Positions 29,108 to 39,723 of a DNA stretch of 64,000 bases are shown here, piece after piece. The stretch spans positions 186,001 through 250,000 of the forward strand of contig NZ_BDAC01000006.1 of the NCBI RefSeq assembly GCF_002091635.1. Reading direction: 5' to 3'. The stretch's first letter is position 1; each line of letters begins with the position of its first letter. This stretch comes from Pseudomonas indica NBRC 103045. GTDB lineage: Bacteria > Pseudomonadota > Gammaproteobacteria > Pseudomonadales > Pseudomonadaceae. The position numbers and the translations under genes were made by a program. The notes beneath the pieces were generated by a model that saw nothing but the letters and a program-made list of their open reading frames with translations, was not told the origin of the DNA and made no database searches.

Positions 29108-32100
29108 TCAGCTGAGGACGAACAGGGCGGCGCCGCCGAAGTGGTTCTGGAATTGTTCGGCGAGCATCGGCCGGCCGAACAGGTAGCCCTGTACCTCGTC
29201 GCAACCGTGTTCGCGGAGGAAGTCGAGCTGTTCCTGGGTTTCCACGCCTTCGGCGATCACCGCCAGGTTCAGGCTGTGGGACATGGCGATGATGGCCCGG
29301 GCGATCTGTGCGTCCTGTTCGCCGTAGGGCAGGCCATCGACGAAGCTGCGGTCGATTTTCAGCACGTCGATGGGGAACTGCTTGAGGTAGTTCAGCGACG
29401 AGTAGCCGGTGCCGAAGTCGTCCACCGCGATGCACAGGCCCAGGCGCTTGAGGCCGGCGAGGATCTGCATGGCTTCGCCGACGTCGCGCATCAGGATGCT
29501 CTCGGTCAGTTCCAGCTCCAGGCAGGCCGGCGGGATGCCGCTTTCCTGGAGAATGTGGGCGATACGGGTGCCCAACTGGCCGTCGGCGAACTGGCGCGCG
29601 GAGATGTTCACCGAAATCTTCGGCACCCGTACCCGCGCCGCGTGCCAGCGCTTGAGCTGGCGGCAGGCTTCGGAAAGCACCCAGTCGCCCACCTGGACCA
29701 CCAGGCCGAGCTCTTCCAGCACCGGGATGAAGTCGGTTGGAGGCACATGGCCGCGGCGCGGGTGGTACCAGCGCAGCAACGCCTCGACACCGGTGAGGCG
29801 CTTGCCGTCGCCGGAAAACTGCGGCTGGTAATAGAGCTGGAATTCGCCCAGGTCGAGGGCGTGGCGCAGGTCGCTTTCCAGCTCCAGGCGCTCCAGCGCG
29901 CTGGCGTTCATCTCCGCCTGGTAGAACTGGAAGTTGTTCTTGCCGCGCTCCTTGGCGTGGTACATCGCGGTGTCGGCGTTTTTCATCAGATGGCTGAGTT
30001 CCTGGCCGTCCTGCGGGCCCAGGGCGATGCCGATGCTGGCGGTGACGAAGAATTCGCGGCCCTCGAGGATGAATGGCCGCGCCAGGCTGGCGAGGATCTG
30101 CTCGGCGACGTGGATGGCCCGGTTCAGTGCGCCTTCGCGGGTGGCGCGCGGTTGCAGCAGCAGGGTGAACTCGTCGCCACCCATGCGTGCCACGGTGTCG
30201 TCCTCGTCGACGCAGGCGGCCAGGCGCAGCGCCACGTCCTTGAGCATGCGGTCGCCGGCGGCGTGGCCGAGGGAGTCGTTGATCGGCTTGAAGCGGTCGA
30301 GGTCGAGGAACATCAGCACCACCCATTCGTCATGCCGCTCGGCATGTTGCAGGGCGGTGTGCAGGCGATCCTGGAACAGCGTGCGGTTGGGCAGGTGGGT
30401 GAGGGCGTCGTAGTAGGCCAGGCGATGGATGCGCTGCTCGCTGGCCTTGCGCTCGCTGATGTCGCTGAAGAAGCACACGTAGCTGACCAGGTCGCCTTCG
30501 CCATCCTGCACGGCGGTGATGCCGACCCAGGCCGGATAGCTTTCGCCGGTGCGCCGCTTGAGCCAGATCTCGCCCTCCCAGCTGCCGCGCTGGTCGAGCT
30601 GCTTGACGATATAGCGCAGGTGGTTGGCCTGCTGACGGTCGGCGGTGAGCAGGTTCGGCAACTGGTCGAGGACTTCGGCGCTGTCGTAGCCGGTGATCCG
30701 GCAGAACGCCTCGTTGACCTGCACGATGTAGCCCGCCGGATCGGTGATCAGGATCGCCGCCGTGGAATGGGCGAACACGGTGGCCGCCATGCGCAGTTCC
30801 TTTTCCGCGCGGCGCTGCTGGCTGACGTCGCGGCCGACACCGAGCATGCCCTCGAAGCGGCCGTGCTCGTCCCACATCGGGACCAGGCGCAGCTCCACCG
30901 GAACCTTGCGGCCGTCGGCGCGCAGGCAATCGAACAGGTGCGGCTCGGTCGGCAACTGGTTGCGCAGTTCGGCCATCCGCTGCGGGTCGCCCAGGGCGCC
31001 GCGCACGCGGTTGAGCATGGCGTAGAGTTCCGCCAACTGGCGCGGATTGGCGGCCAGCCGCTGGAAGCTGTTGGCCAGCACCCAGTCGGCGCTGTAGCCG
31101 AGGACCGGTTGCACCGAGGGGCTGACGTAGTTCAGCTCCAGTTCGCTGTCGGTGGAGAAGATCACGTCGCTGATGCTCTCCGCCAGCATGCGGTAGCGGC
31201 GCTCGCTGTCGCGCAGCGAGTCGCTGGCCTCGATCTGCTCGGTGATGTCCTTGGCCACGCCGATCAGGCGGCTGACCCGGCCTTCCTCGTCGCGCGACAG
31301 CGCCTGTTCGCGGATGCTGAACCAGTGCCAACTGCCGTCCTTGTGGCGCCAGCGCAGGATGGATTCGAGCAGCACGTTCTGGCCGACCACCTGCTGCAGG
31401 TTGCGGATGCGCCGGTAGTACTCGAAATCGTCCGGGTGCAGGATGCGCTCCCAGAAGTGCTCGCCCATCTCCTTCAGCTCGTCCTTGTCGTAGCCGAGGC
31501 GCAGGCCCAGGTGATGGTTGCTGAACATCACCCGCTTGCTGCTCATGTCGTGCACGTAGAGGGTGTCCGGAACGGCGCGGACGACTTCCGACCAGAAGCG
31601 CTCGCGCTCGATCAGCGACAGTTCGATGCGCTTGCGGCTGGTGATATCGCTGATGCTCAGGGTGACCGCGTGGTAGTCCTGGATCATTTCCGGCAGGCGC
31701 AGGACCAGCCAGAGGTGGCGTTCCACACCCTGCGGCGTGACGATCCGGGTTTCCATTTCCAGATGGTTCTGTTCGCCGAGCACGGCGGCGATCAACTGGA
31801 AACGGATGCCGCCGGGGTGCAGCGGGCCGCTGTCCACCAGGTGATGCCAGACCTGCTCGGTGGTGGAGACGCCGAGCAGGCGCAGTGCCACTTGGTTGGC
31901 CTCGGTGAAACGCAGGTGCTGGAGCAATTCCTGATGGCGCTGCGGATGGGCGGCCAGCCAATTGGCTAGCGCTTCGCTGCCGCGCAGGTCCTGTTGCAGC
32001 AGGAAGCGCCGCAAGCCGGCCAGGTCGAGCACGCAGAGGGCGATGCCGGTCCCTTCGAAGATGTCCTGGTAGCGGCGGCGGGTTTCGTGCAGCACGCGCA

Positions 32101-33373
32101 TGGCCTGCTGTTTTTCCGTGACGTCGCGCAGCACCCAGACGTAGCCCGAGCGGGCATGGTCGTCGCCGAGATCGCTGCGGGTCACGGCGAACAGCCGGCG
32201 CATACCGTGCTGGGTCACTTCCACCAGGTCCGGGTCGAGGTTGCTGTGGAAGGTGGCACCGTGCAAGAGCAGCGGGTCGAGGTCGGGCAGCAGGTCGAGC
32301 AGGTGGTGCCCCTGGATCTCGCCGCCGCTCAGGCCGAACAACTGCTCGGCCTGCGGATTGAGGTAGATGAGCAGGCCATCGACACGGGTGACCAGGACCC
32401 GTTCCTCGATGGCGCGCAGGGCACTGGCGGCATAGCGCAACGAGCGTCGCGAGGCGGCATTCAGTTCATGCAGGATGCGCTGTTCGCGCTGCAGGCCGAA
32501 CAGGGCGACGCAGGCGAGGGCGCTGCAGAACAGGAACAGCAGCAGCTTGCCGGCCAGGCCCGGCAGTACCTCGCTACCGAGCTTGCGTTCGTCGAACAGC
32601 GCGCGCAGTTGCCAGTCGCTGCCGTCCAGCGGCGATACCAAGATGCTTTGCGCCTGCTCTTCGGCGGTGACCGTGGCGAGCGTCGGTTGGCCCGGCGTCT
32701 GCGGAAGGCGGGCGATGACACGCTGGCTCAGGCGGTCTTCGATCAGCCAGCGGTGTGCCTGGCTGTGCAGGTCGCGCAGCCAATCGGCCATCGAGCGTGC
32801 CGGCAGGCGCAGCACCCAGTAGTCGCTGGCGCCGTTCTTCGAGGACTGGCGCAGGAGCAGGTAGAACTGCCCGTCGCGGCGGTTATCGAAGGCGAAGTGG
32901 TAGGGGTGATCCCGGTTGCGCTCGACCAGTGCGGCGAGGAACGCGACGTCGTCGTCCCCGGTGGCGCTATCGACGAACGGCCGGCCTTGGGCATCCAGCC
33001 AGGCCAGGCTGCGCAGCCCCGGGAACAGGTGGCGGAGGCTGCGGATCAGTGCTTCGCGGTTCTCGCCCTGGGGGGGCGGCAGCAAGGCGCTCTGGCGCAG
33101 CAGGGCGAGGGCGGCATGGGCTTTCAGTTCCAGGGTGAGGGACAGGTGGCCGGCCAGTTGGCTGCTGTATTCCAGGCTGCGCTGGCGCCGGCTTTCGCGC
33201 TGCTGGCCGAATTCCTGCTGCAGTTGCCAAAGCAACAGGCCCAGCATGAGCAGCAGCAGGACCACCAACACACCCTTGACCGATCCGCGCGCAGGGAACG
33301 GAGTCTCGTCGGGGGTTCGCGGTAGTGTGGACGGAGACTTCGGCACGGAAAACGGAGTCCTGCGTAACGGCAT
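29108..33373 (-). CDS. morA: MorA: multi-PAS GGDEF-EAL c-di-GMP enzyme
   Basis: 1421-residue inner-membrane sensor that makes and/or degrades c-di-GMP and controls motility and biofilm in Pseudomonas. Layout: TM1 (about 33-52), a periplasmic sensor region (53-270), TM2 (LLLFLFCSALACVALFGL, about 275-292), four to five PAS/PAC repeats (about 310-940), GGDEF with intact RMGGDEF (about 1060), and EAL with EALLRW (about 1198), DDFGTGYSSL and AEGVETQEQ. The RxxD product-inhibition site before GGDEF reads DEDD, so feedback inhibition through that site is not expected. Both domains keep catalytic residues. Gene order with glyA, mapZ and radA matches P. aeruginosa (PA4601 neighbourhood, from memory). 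Confidence 0.95.
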   Translation of the reverse strand: MPLRRTPFSVPKSPSTLPRTPDETPFPARGSVKGVLVVLLLLMLGLLLWQLQQEFGQQRESRRQRSLEYSSQLAGHLSLTLELKAHAALALLRQSALLPPPQGENREALIRSLRHLFPGLRSLAWLDAQGRPFVDSATGDDDVAFLAALVERNRDHPYHFAFDNRRDGQFYLLLRQSSKNGASDYWVLRLPARSMADWLRDLHSQAHRWLIEDRLSQRVIARLPQTPGQPTLATVTAEEQAQSILVSPLDGSDWQLRALFDERKLGSEVLPGLAGKLLLFLFCSALACVALFGLQREQRILHELNAASRRSLRYAASALRAIEERVLVTRVDGLLIYLNPQAEQLFGLSGGEIQGHHLLDLLPDLDPLLLHGATFHSNLDPDLVEVTQHGMRRLFAVTRSDLGDDHARSGYVWVLRDVTEKQQAMRVLHETRRRYQDIFEGTGIALCVLDLAGLRRFLLQQDLRGSEALANWLAAHPQRHQELLQHLRFTEANQVALRLLGVSTTEQVWHHLVDSGPLHPGGIRFQLIAAVLGEQNHLEMETRIVTPQGVERHLWLVLRLPEMIQDYHAVTLSISDITSRKRIELSLIERERFWSEVVRAVPDTLYVHDMSSKRVMFSNHHLGLRLGYDKDELKEMGEHFWERILHPDDFEYYRRIRNLQQVVGQNVLLESILRWRHKDGSWHWFSIREQALSRDEEGRVSRLIGVAKDITEQIEASDSLRDSERRYRMLAESISDVIFSTDSELELNYVSPSVQPVLGYSADWVLANSFQRLAANPRQLAELYAMLNRVRGALGDPQRMAELRNQLPTEPHLFDCLRADGRKVPVELRLVPMWDEHGRFEGMLGVGRDVSQQRRAEKELRMAATVFAHSTAAILITDPAGYIVQVNEAFCRITGYDSAEVLDQLPNLLTADRQQANHLRYIVKQLDQRGSWEGEIWLKRRTGESYPAWVGITAVQDGEGDLVSYVCFFSDISERKASEQRIHRLAYYDALTHLPNRTLFQDRLHTALQHAERHDEWVVLMFLDLDRFKPINDSLGHAAGDRMLKDVALRLAACVDEDDTVARMGGDEFTLLLQPRATREGALNRAIHVAEQILASLARPFILEGREFFVTASIGIALGPQDGQELSHLMKNADTAMYHAKERGKNNFQFYQAEMNASALERLELESDLRHALDLGEFQLYYQPQFSGDGKRLTGVEALLRWYHPRRGHVPPTDFIPVLEELGLVVQVGDWVLSEACRQLKRWHAARVRVPKISVNISARQFADGQLGTRIAHILQESGIPPACLELELTESILMRDVGEAMQILAGLKRLGLCIAVDDFGTGYSSLNYLKQFPIDVLKIDRSFVDGLPYGEQDAQIARAIIAMSHSLNLAVIAEGVETQEQLDFLREHGCDEVQGYLFGRPMLAEQFQNHFGGAALFVLS

Positions 33374-33561
33374 GACGCACGTGCCTGAATCACGCGCGGG
33401 GAAGTTAGCATGCCTAGAAAACTGGCAAAGTGCCAGCTCTGCCGACGAGCGTCGTTTGCCCTCCGGGGCGCATTCCGGTAGCTTTGCCGCACGCGCGCGG
33501 GAGCGCCGCCAGCGTCCCCGCCATCCGTTTTCATGTTTTCGTCACAGAACCAAGGTCATCC

Positions 33562-35226
<1,665 letters not shown>

Positions 35227-35241
35227 CCGCCGCTCCGAACA

Positions 35242-35267
35242 GCCCCTTTCCCTGGCGGGAAAGGGGC
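35242..35267. terminator. Hairpin terminator between ettA and the SRPBCC gene
   Basis: GCCCCTTTCCC, TGGC, GGGAAAGGGGC: an 11-pair stem with a four-base loop, 15 bases after the ettA stop and just before the convergent gene's stop. U-tract weak on both sides. Confidence 0.75.
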
Positions 35268-35282
35268 GTGTCTATCCGTGAC

Positions 35283-36254
35283 TCACTTCGTTTCCAGGCG
35301 CCCTTTGTAGAAGCCCAGCAGGGTTTCCGCGGTGTCGCCGATCATCAGCTTGGCCACCGGTATCGCGTACCAATTGAATTTGGTGCTGGTACGGAAGCTG
35401 ACTTCGATATCCAGCCGGGTGCCGCCTTTCTCCGGGGTGAGCCGGTAGGTCGTGTCCAGCAGGTCGAAATACTGGCCGCCGATCACCACGTGATCGTCCA
35501 TGGTTCCGGGCGGGAAGGAGTCCGGGTGGAACGCGTAGCGCCAGGCGATCTGCCGTCCGGGCTGCCAGTCGGTGATGACTTCGTCGAAATACACGCCGCG
35601 CGCCCAGGTCGAACGGCGGATGCCACCTATCCGCTCATCCAGGGTTCGGGCCTGCACCGGGACGGGAACACCGATGCGATAGGCCAGGCCGCTTCGTACT
35701 TCTTCCGGGCGGATGTCGCTGGGGTTGAGCAGCAGTTTCCAGACCGCATCAGGCGATGCGTCGATATGCACGCTGCGCTCGATACGGTCGAGGCCATTGC
35801 CGCCGGGAATCAACCCTTCGCCCAGCACCAGCAGCAGCGGTAGCAGGGTCAGCCCTTGCACGGAGCGCAGCGGGCGATTGAGCTGGCGGCACAGCAGGCC
35901 CGTCACCAGACCGCCAACCGAGCCGATCATGACGAACAGCGGCAGGGCCATGGCGATGCAGATCAGCCCCTCGATCAGCGTCAGGCCGGCACCGGCGACG
36001 CACAGGGTCACCGACAGCCAGGGGGCGAAGAAGTAATACAGCCAGCCGCGACGGCTTTGTCGCTCCGCCAGGTAGACGGTGACGGCCCCCACGGCTAACG
36101 GCATGCCATAGACGAAGGCGCCGGCCATCGCCTCAGGCATCGGGCCGAGGCCGGAAAACAGCAGTCGTAGCAGCAAGCCATAGGCTCCGCCAACCAGGAA
36201 CGGCAGCCAGGCGGAAAAGGGCAGGTTTTTTTCGCGTCGGATATCCATATGCAC
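35283..36254 (-). CDS. Membrane protein with C-terminal SRPBCC/polyketide-cyclase-like domain
   Basis: 323 residues (321 if the second ATG at 36248, MDIRREKNL, is used; no clear SD favours either). The first 150 residues hold about four hydrophobic segments. From about 158 the chain has the START/SRPBCC pattern: ERSVHIDASPDAVWKLLLNP, then EVITDWQPGRQIAWRYAF and TYRLTPEKGGTRLDIEVSFR. This combination suggests a membrane-tethered lipid- or small-ligand-binding domain. Function unknown. Convergent with ettA. Confidence 0.7.
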   Translation of the reverse strand: MHMDIRREKNLPFSAWLPFLVGGAYGLLLRLLFSGLGPMPEAMAGAFVYGMPLAVGAVTVYLAERQSRRGWLYYFFAPWLSVTLCVAGAGLTLIEGLICIAMALPLFVMIGSVGGLVTGLLCRQLNRPLRSVQGLTLLPLLLVLGEGLIPGGNGLDRIERSVHIDASPDAVWKLLLNPSDIRPEEVRSGLAYRIGVPVPVQARTLDERIGGIRRSTWARGVYFDEVITDWQPGRQIAWRYAFHPDSFPPGTMDDHVVIGGQYFDLLDTTYRLTPEKGGTRLDIEVSFRTSTKFNWYAIPVAKLMIGDTAETLLGFYKGRLETK

Positions 36255-36380
36255 GCTCGGGGCAGGGAGGCCGCGAGCATAGCGGCTGGAGGGCTCGGAC
36301 GCAGCGTTCAGCCCGCCGGCGGGAGATATCTTTCTGAGCGCCGCTTCACAAAATCGCCTTTCCGTGGCGAGCGCTGAAAG

Positions 36381-36400
36381 GGCGCCCTTATTCGGGCGCC
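36381..36400 (-). terminator. Hairpin spanning the pbpG stop
   Basis: GGCGCCC, TTATTC, GGGCGCC: a seven-pair stem whose loop holds the pbpG stop codon (TAA on the minus strand). On that strand it is followed by CTTTC. It may terminate pbpG or stabilise its mRNA. Confidence 0.5.
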
Positions 36401-37314
36401 TGGGCCGTCTGCTGCCGGATCAACAGGTCGCGCTGCTGCCGATAGTTCCTGGCCGCCGCCGGTACCGGAGTGCTCACGCCGGTTTCCAGCCAGCGGCGCA
36501 GGCGGTTGGCGTCGGCCACGTGGGTGTACTTGCCGAAGGCATCGAGCAGGACCATGGCCACCTGCCGGTTGGCCATGGTCGTGATCATCACCAGACAGCG
36601 TCCCGCCTCGTTGTGGAAGCCGGTCTTGCTCAGCTGGACATCCCAAGTGCCGTTCCTGACCAGCGGATTGGTATTGGAGAAACCGAGGCTGTAGCGGGGG
36701 TGGCTGAACGTGACCTGCTGCTGGCGCGTGGTGCTCATTTGCAGGATCAGCGGGTACTGGCGGGCCGCCTTCAGCAGTAGCAGCAGGTCGCGTGCGGTGG
36801 ATACGTTCCCGCTGTCCAGCCCGGAGGGTTCGACGAAATGGCTGCTGGCCATGCCCAGGGCCTTGGCCTTGGCGTTCATTGCCGTGACGAAAGCGGCGGT
36901 GCCGCCCGGGTAGTGATGGGCCAGGGTTGCGGCGGCGCGGTTTTCCGAGGCCATCAGGGTCAGTTGCAGCAACTCGCGGCGGCTCAACTGACTGTTGACC
37001 CGTACCCGCGAGAACACACTGCGCAACGCCGCCGCTTCGTGGTTGGAAACGCTGAGCTGTTCGTCCAGCGGCTGCTTGCCATCCAGCGTCACCACGGCGG
37101 TCATCAGCTTGGTGATCGAGGCGATCGGCATCACCAGGTCGGGGTTCTGCGCGAAGCGAATCTCATTGCTTTGCAGATCGACCACCAGGGCGCTGCCGGA
37201 GGCCAGTTCGAGGGCTTTGGGTTTTTTTACCGGGTCCGCTGCCTGGGCATGCAACGAAAGGGCTAAGCCTGCGCATAAGGCCAGCAGGCGGGAAGCCGAA
37301 CGAAAGTTTTTCAC
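36388..37314 (-). CDS. pbpG: D-alanyl-D-alanine endopeptidase PbpG (PBP7-like)
   Basis: Periplasmic peptidase cutting D-Ala-mDAP crosslinks in peptidoglycan. 308 residues with signal peptide (MKNFRSASRLLALCAGLALS, cut after AQA). Active-site motifs are complete: SxxK as SITK (about 66-69), SxN as SEN (about 123-125), KTG in QLSKTGFHNEAG (about 230-232). Length matches E. coli PBP7. It lacks the C-terminal domain of PBP5/6. Confidence 0.93.
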   Translation of the reverse strand: MKNFRSASRLLALCAGLALSLHAQAADPVKKPKALELASGSALVVDLQSNEIRFAQNPDLVMPIASITKLMTAVVTLDGKQPLDEQLSVSNHEAAALRSVFSRVRVNSQLSRRELLQLTLMASENRAAATLAHHYPGGTAAFVTAMNAKAKALGMASSHFVEPSGLDSGNVSTARDLLLLLKAARQYPLILQMSTTRQQQVTFSHPRYSLGFSNTNPLVRNGTWDVQLSKTGFHNEAGRCLVMITTMANRQVAMVLLDAFGKYTHVADANRLRRWLETGVSTPVPAAARNYRQQRDLLIRQQTAQAPE

Positions 37315-37427
37315 AGCGATGTCTGTCTTGGATGAGTTGTGGCGTAGTTAACAGTATAAGAGGGCTGGATGGTGTGAGGCGCAGTTCTTTCGATGGCCGG
37401 ACACGTCATCCGGTATGGCCGAACGGT

Positions 37428-37784
37428 CTACCTCCGCCCGGTAAGCGCGTGGGCGAAGGCGTTGCGTTCGTGCTCCTCCCACGCTTCGTCGCGTTCGCTC
37501 CGCTGTTCCAGATAGGTGCGCCGTTCGGCCGCTTCGGCTTCCGTCTGGCATTGGCGGAAGGCATCGCCCCAGCCTTCCGCGTAGAGCGGGTCACGCAGGT
37601 AGCGCGGCACGTCCTTGCGGAAGCGGCCGATGCCCTCCACGGCCTGCTTGCCGCTGCCGCAACCGTCCTGGAAGCCGTCGGCATAGGCGAGCGGATAGCC
37701 CTGGGCGAGCAGGTAGTCATGGTAAGACTGGCATCCGCCCAGCAGGGCGAGAAGGGCGATCAGGGGGAAAAGCGGGCGTGGCAT
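37428..37784 (-). CDS. Small predicted lipoprotein
   Basis: 118 residues starting MPRPLFPLIALLALLGGCQS; the lipobox LLGG-C (Cys 18) predicts lipidation. The mature part is short and charged (YADGFQDGCGSGKQAVEGIG, DPLYAEGWGDAFRQCQTEAE, then an Arg/Glu-rich tail). The repeated YxxGxxDG/YxEGWxDAF pattern looks like a diverged duplication. No function known. Confidence 0.7.
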   Translation of the reverse strand: MPRPLFPLIALLALLGGCQSYHDYLLAQGYPLAYADGFQDGCGSGKQAVEGIGRFRKDVPRYLRDPLYAEGWGDAFRQCQTEAEAAERRTYLEQRSERDEAWEEHERNAFAHALTGRR

Positions 37785-37844
37785 GCGGCATCGTCCGGAA
37801 GACGGGATGCCGCGTACTCTAGATCAGCGAGTGTGAGAAATTCG

Positions 37845-38870
37845 TCAAGCGGTGCTACCGATCGTCACCCGCAGCCGGGTATCGCTCAATGGCTCCACGC
37901 GGATATCCGTTTGCAGGAACTGGCGGATGACCTGGATGTTGCTCTCCAGATGCGCGCTGCTTCGATGCGTGGTGAAACTGCCGCCACCGGCGAGCGCCAT
38001 GGGCAGCAGCAACTGGTCGGCCAGATGCTCGCCCACCGCGGCTTCGCTGAGCAGCCAGGCGCGGGCTTCGTCGATGGCCTGGTCGGCCACCCGCTCGGCA
38101 CGAACGCCGGTCTGGGCGATAGCGCTGAACAGCTCGCAGACATCGGTGCAGGCGATCTTCAGCAGCAGGATATTGCCCGGTCCGGCGCTCGCCACCGCGC
38201 GCTGGTGCAACTGCTCCTGCGGCCAGCGCAGTCGGCGCGCTACCCGTTGCAGCTCACGCTCGGCGATATGGCCGGGCAGGTTGCCGATCAGGGCGAGGGC
38301 GCGCTGCTCCAGTACTTCGCCGCGTGCTGCGAGATGGAGCGGCGTCAACCGGGCGGGTGCCACCTCGCACTCGATCTCACCGCCACCCGCTGGTGCGAAG
38401 CCATGGCGCAGCAGGCGGAAGTCCACCTGGGCACCCATCTGGCGCAGCAGCGGCAGCCAGCTGCGCTCGATGAAATCCGCCGGTGGCGCGGCCGGGTTAT
38501 GGGTGCCGCCGACGATCCGCACCCGGCTGCTCGCCGGCCCGTGCAGCAGCGCCGGGAACAGCGTCTGCAACACCAGGGTGGCGCTGCCGGCGCTACCGAT
38601 ATTGAAGCGATAGTCGCCTGCCCGGATTTCGCCGGGCTGGAAGTCCAGCGTCTGCGAACCGAGCTGGGCACCGTCCACCTCCGCTCCACACACCTCCGTC
38701 GCTGCCAGCACGGCGGTGAGATGCTGGCGCAGCAGGCCGGGCCGGCTGCGACCGGAGCGGATGTTGCGGATGCGGAACGGCCGCCCGCTGACCATCGACA
38801 AGCTCAGGGCGCTGCGCAGGATCTGGCCGCCGCCGATGGACCCGTCGATTTCCAGGTAGTCGCCCGTCAT
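37845..38870 (-). CDS. rtcA: RNA 3'-terminal phosphate cyclase
   Basis: Converts RNA 3'-phosphate (or 2'-phosphate) to a 2',3'-cyclic phosphate using ATP. 341 residues: LEIDGSIGGGQILRSALSLS (6-25), RPGLLRQHLTAV, the GGTHNPAAPPADFIE motif, and the adenylylated His in HRSSAHLESNI (His 307; E. coli His309). Its ATG overlaps the stop of the nucleotidyltransferase gene upstream (ATGA), so it is last in the operon driven from 44654. RtcA and RtcB act on the same kinds of broken RNA end. Confidence 0.96.
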   Translation of the reverse strand: MTGDYLEIDGSIGGGQILRSALSLSMVSGRPFRIRNIRSGRSRPGLLRQHLTAVLAATEVCGAEVDGAQLGSQTLDFQPGEIRAGDYRFNIGSAGSATLVLQTLFPALLHGPASSRVRIVGGTHNPAAPPADFIERSWLPLLRQMGAQVDFRLLRHGFAPAGGGEIECEVAPARLTPLHLAARGEVLEQRALALIGNLPGHIAERELQRVARRLRWPQEQLHQRAVASAGPGNILLLKIACTDVCELFSAIAQTGVRAERVADQAIDEARAWLLSEAAVGEHLADQLLLPMALAGGGSFTTHRSSAHLESNIQVIRQFLQTDIRVEPLSDTRLRVTIGSTA

Positions 38871-39673
38871 GGTTGTTCTCCCGCATGGGCCAGTACGGTT
38901 TCCCGCAGGAAGCGGTCGAGCAGGGCGACGTCCTGATCCGGACGCGCCGGTGCCGAGTCCTGTCCCGCTCGGGCCAGTTGTTTCTCGATGAAGGCATGCA
39001 GCGCCTGGCGCCGAGGGCCATAGGCGGTTTCGGCGGCCTGGCGCTTGAGTGCGAGCGACTCGTCGATTTCCGCCAGCAGCACCGGATCGTCCAGGGTCGC
39101 CAGCAGCGCGTGGAAAGCCATCGGCGGCCGGCCGCGTCCCTGATCGATCCAGTGCACGGCCAACAACGGACGCAGCACATAGAGGTACTTCTTGTAGCGC
39201 ACCTCCTCGCCTTGCAGATAGCCGCGAAAGTTCTTCTTCGCCATCGACAGGTAATGCTGCCGGGTAGCCCGCGGGCAGTAGAAGGTTTCGGCCAGTCTGC
39301 GCAGTTCGGCGGTCGTCCGTTCTTCACTGCGGTAGACCAGCGGCGAGTCCAGCCACTCCAGTAGCGTCGGGTTGGACTTGCGCAACAGCCGCAGGGCCTT
39401 GCGCAGCTCCCAGCCGCTCACGTCCAACTCGTCGCTGAGCGGGCGCTCGATCACGTCGTGCGGCTCATCGACACGCAGATACCACTCGGGCCGCGCCACA
39501 TAGACGAAGCGCACGTCGTAGTCGCTGTCCGGCGAAGCGAAGCCCCAGGCGCGGCTGCCGGACTCGCAGGCGTAGAGCACGCTGACGTCGCATTCGCGTT
39601 CCAGGCGCGCCAGTTCTTCCAGCACCCGCTCTCGCATCGGGGCGGGTAGCGGATGCCGTTCTTCCTTATTCAT
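38867..39673 (-). CDS. RNA-repair nucleotidyltransferase, polymerase-beta superfamily (YcgL/RlaP-like)
   Basis: 268 residues from the ATG at 39673 (MNKEERHPLPAPMRERVLEE). The catalytic signature GS-x(9)-DxD is intact as GSRAWGFASPDSDYDVRFVY (about 38-57). The rest (RKALRLLRKSNPTLLEWLDS, ARPEWYLRV, NFRGYLQGEEVRYKKYLYVL) matches the COG3541 nucleotidyltransferases found in RtcB/RtcA operons. It probably adds nucleotides or otherwise modifies RNA ends in repair; the activity is unproven. It overlaps rtcA by four bases, implying tightly matched amounts. Confidence 0.85.
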   Translation of the reverse strand: MNKEERHPLPAPMRERVLEELARLERECDVSVLYACESGSRAWGFASPDSDYDVRFVYVARPEWYLRVDEPHDVIERPLSDELDVSGWELRKALRLLRKSNPTLLEWLDSPLVYRSEERTTAELRRLAETFYCPRATRQHYLSMAKKNFRGYLQGEEVRYKKYLYVLRPLLAVHWIDQGRGRPPMAFHALLATLDDPVLLAEIDESLALKRQAAETAYGPRRQALHAFIEKQLARAGQDSAPARPDQDVALLDRFLRETVLAHAGEQP

Positions 39674-39723
39674 TTCATCGTCCAATCCAAATCGTTTGTT
39701 CTTGATGCATCTGGTGTCTTCCA

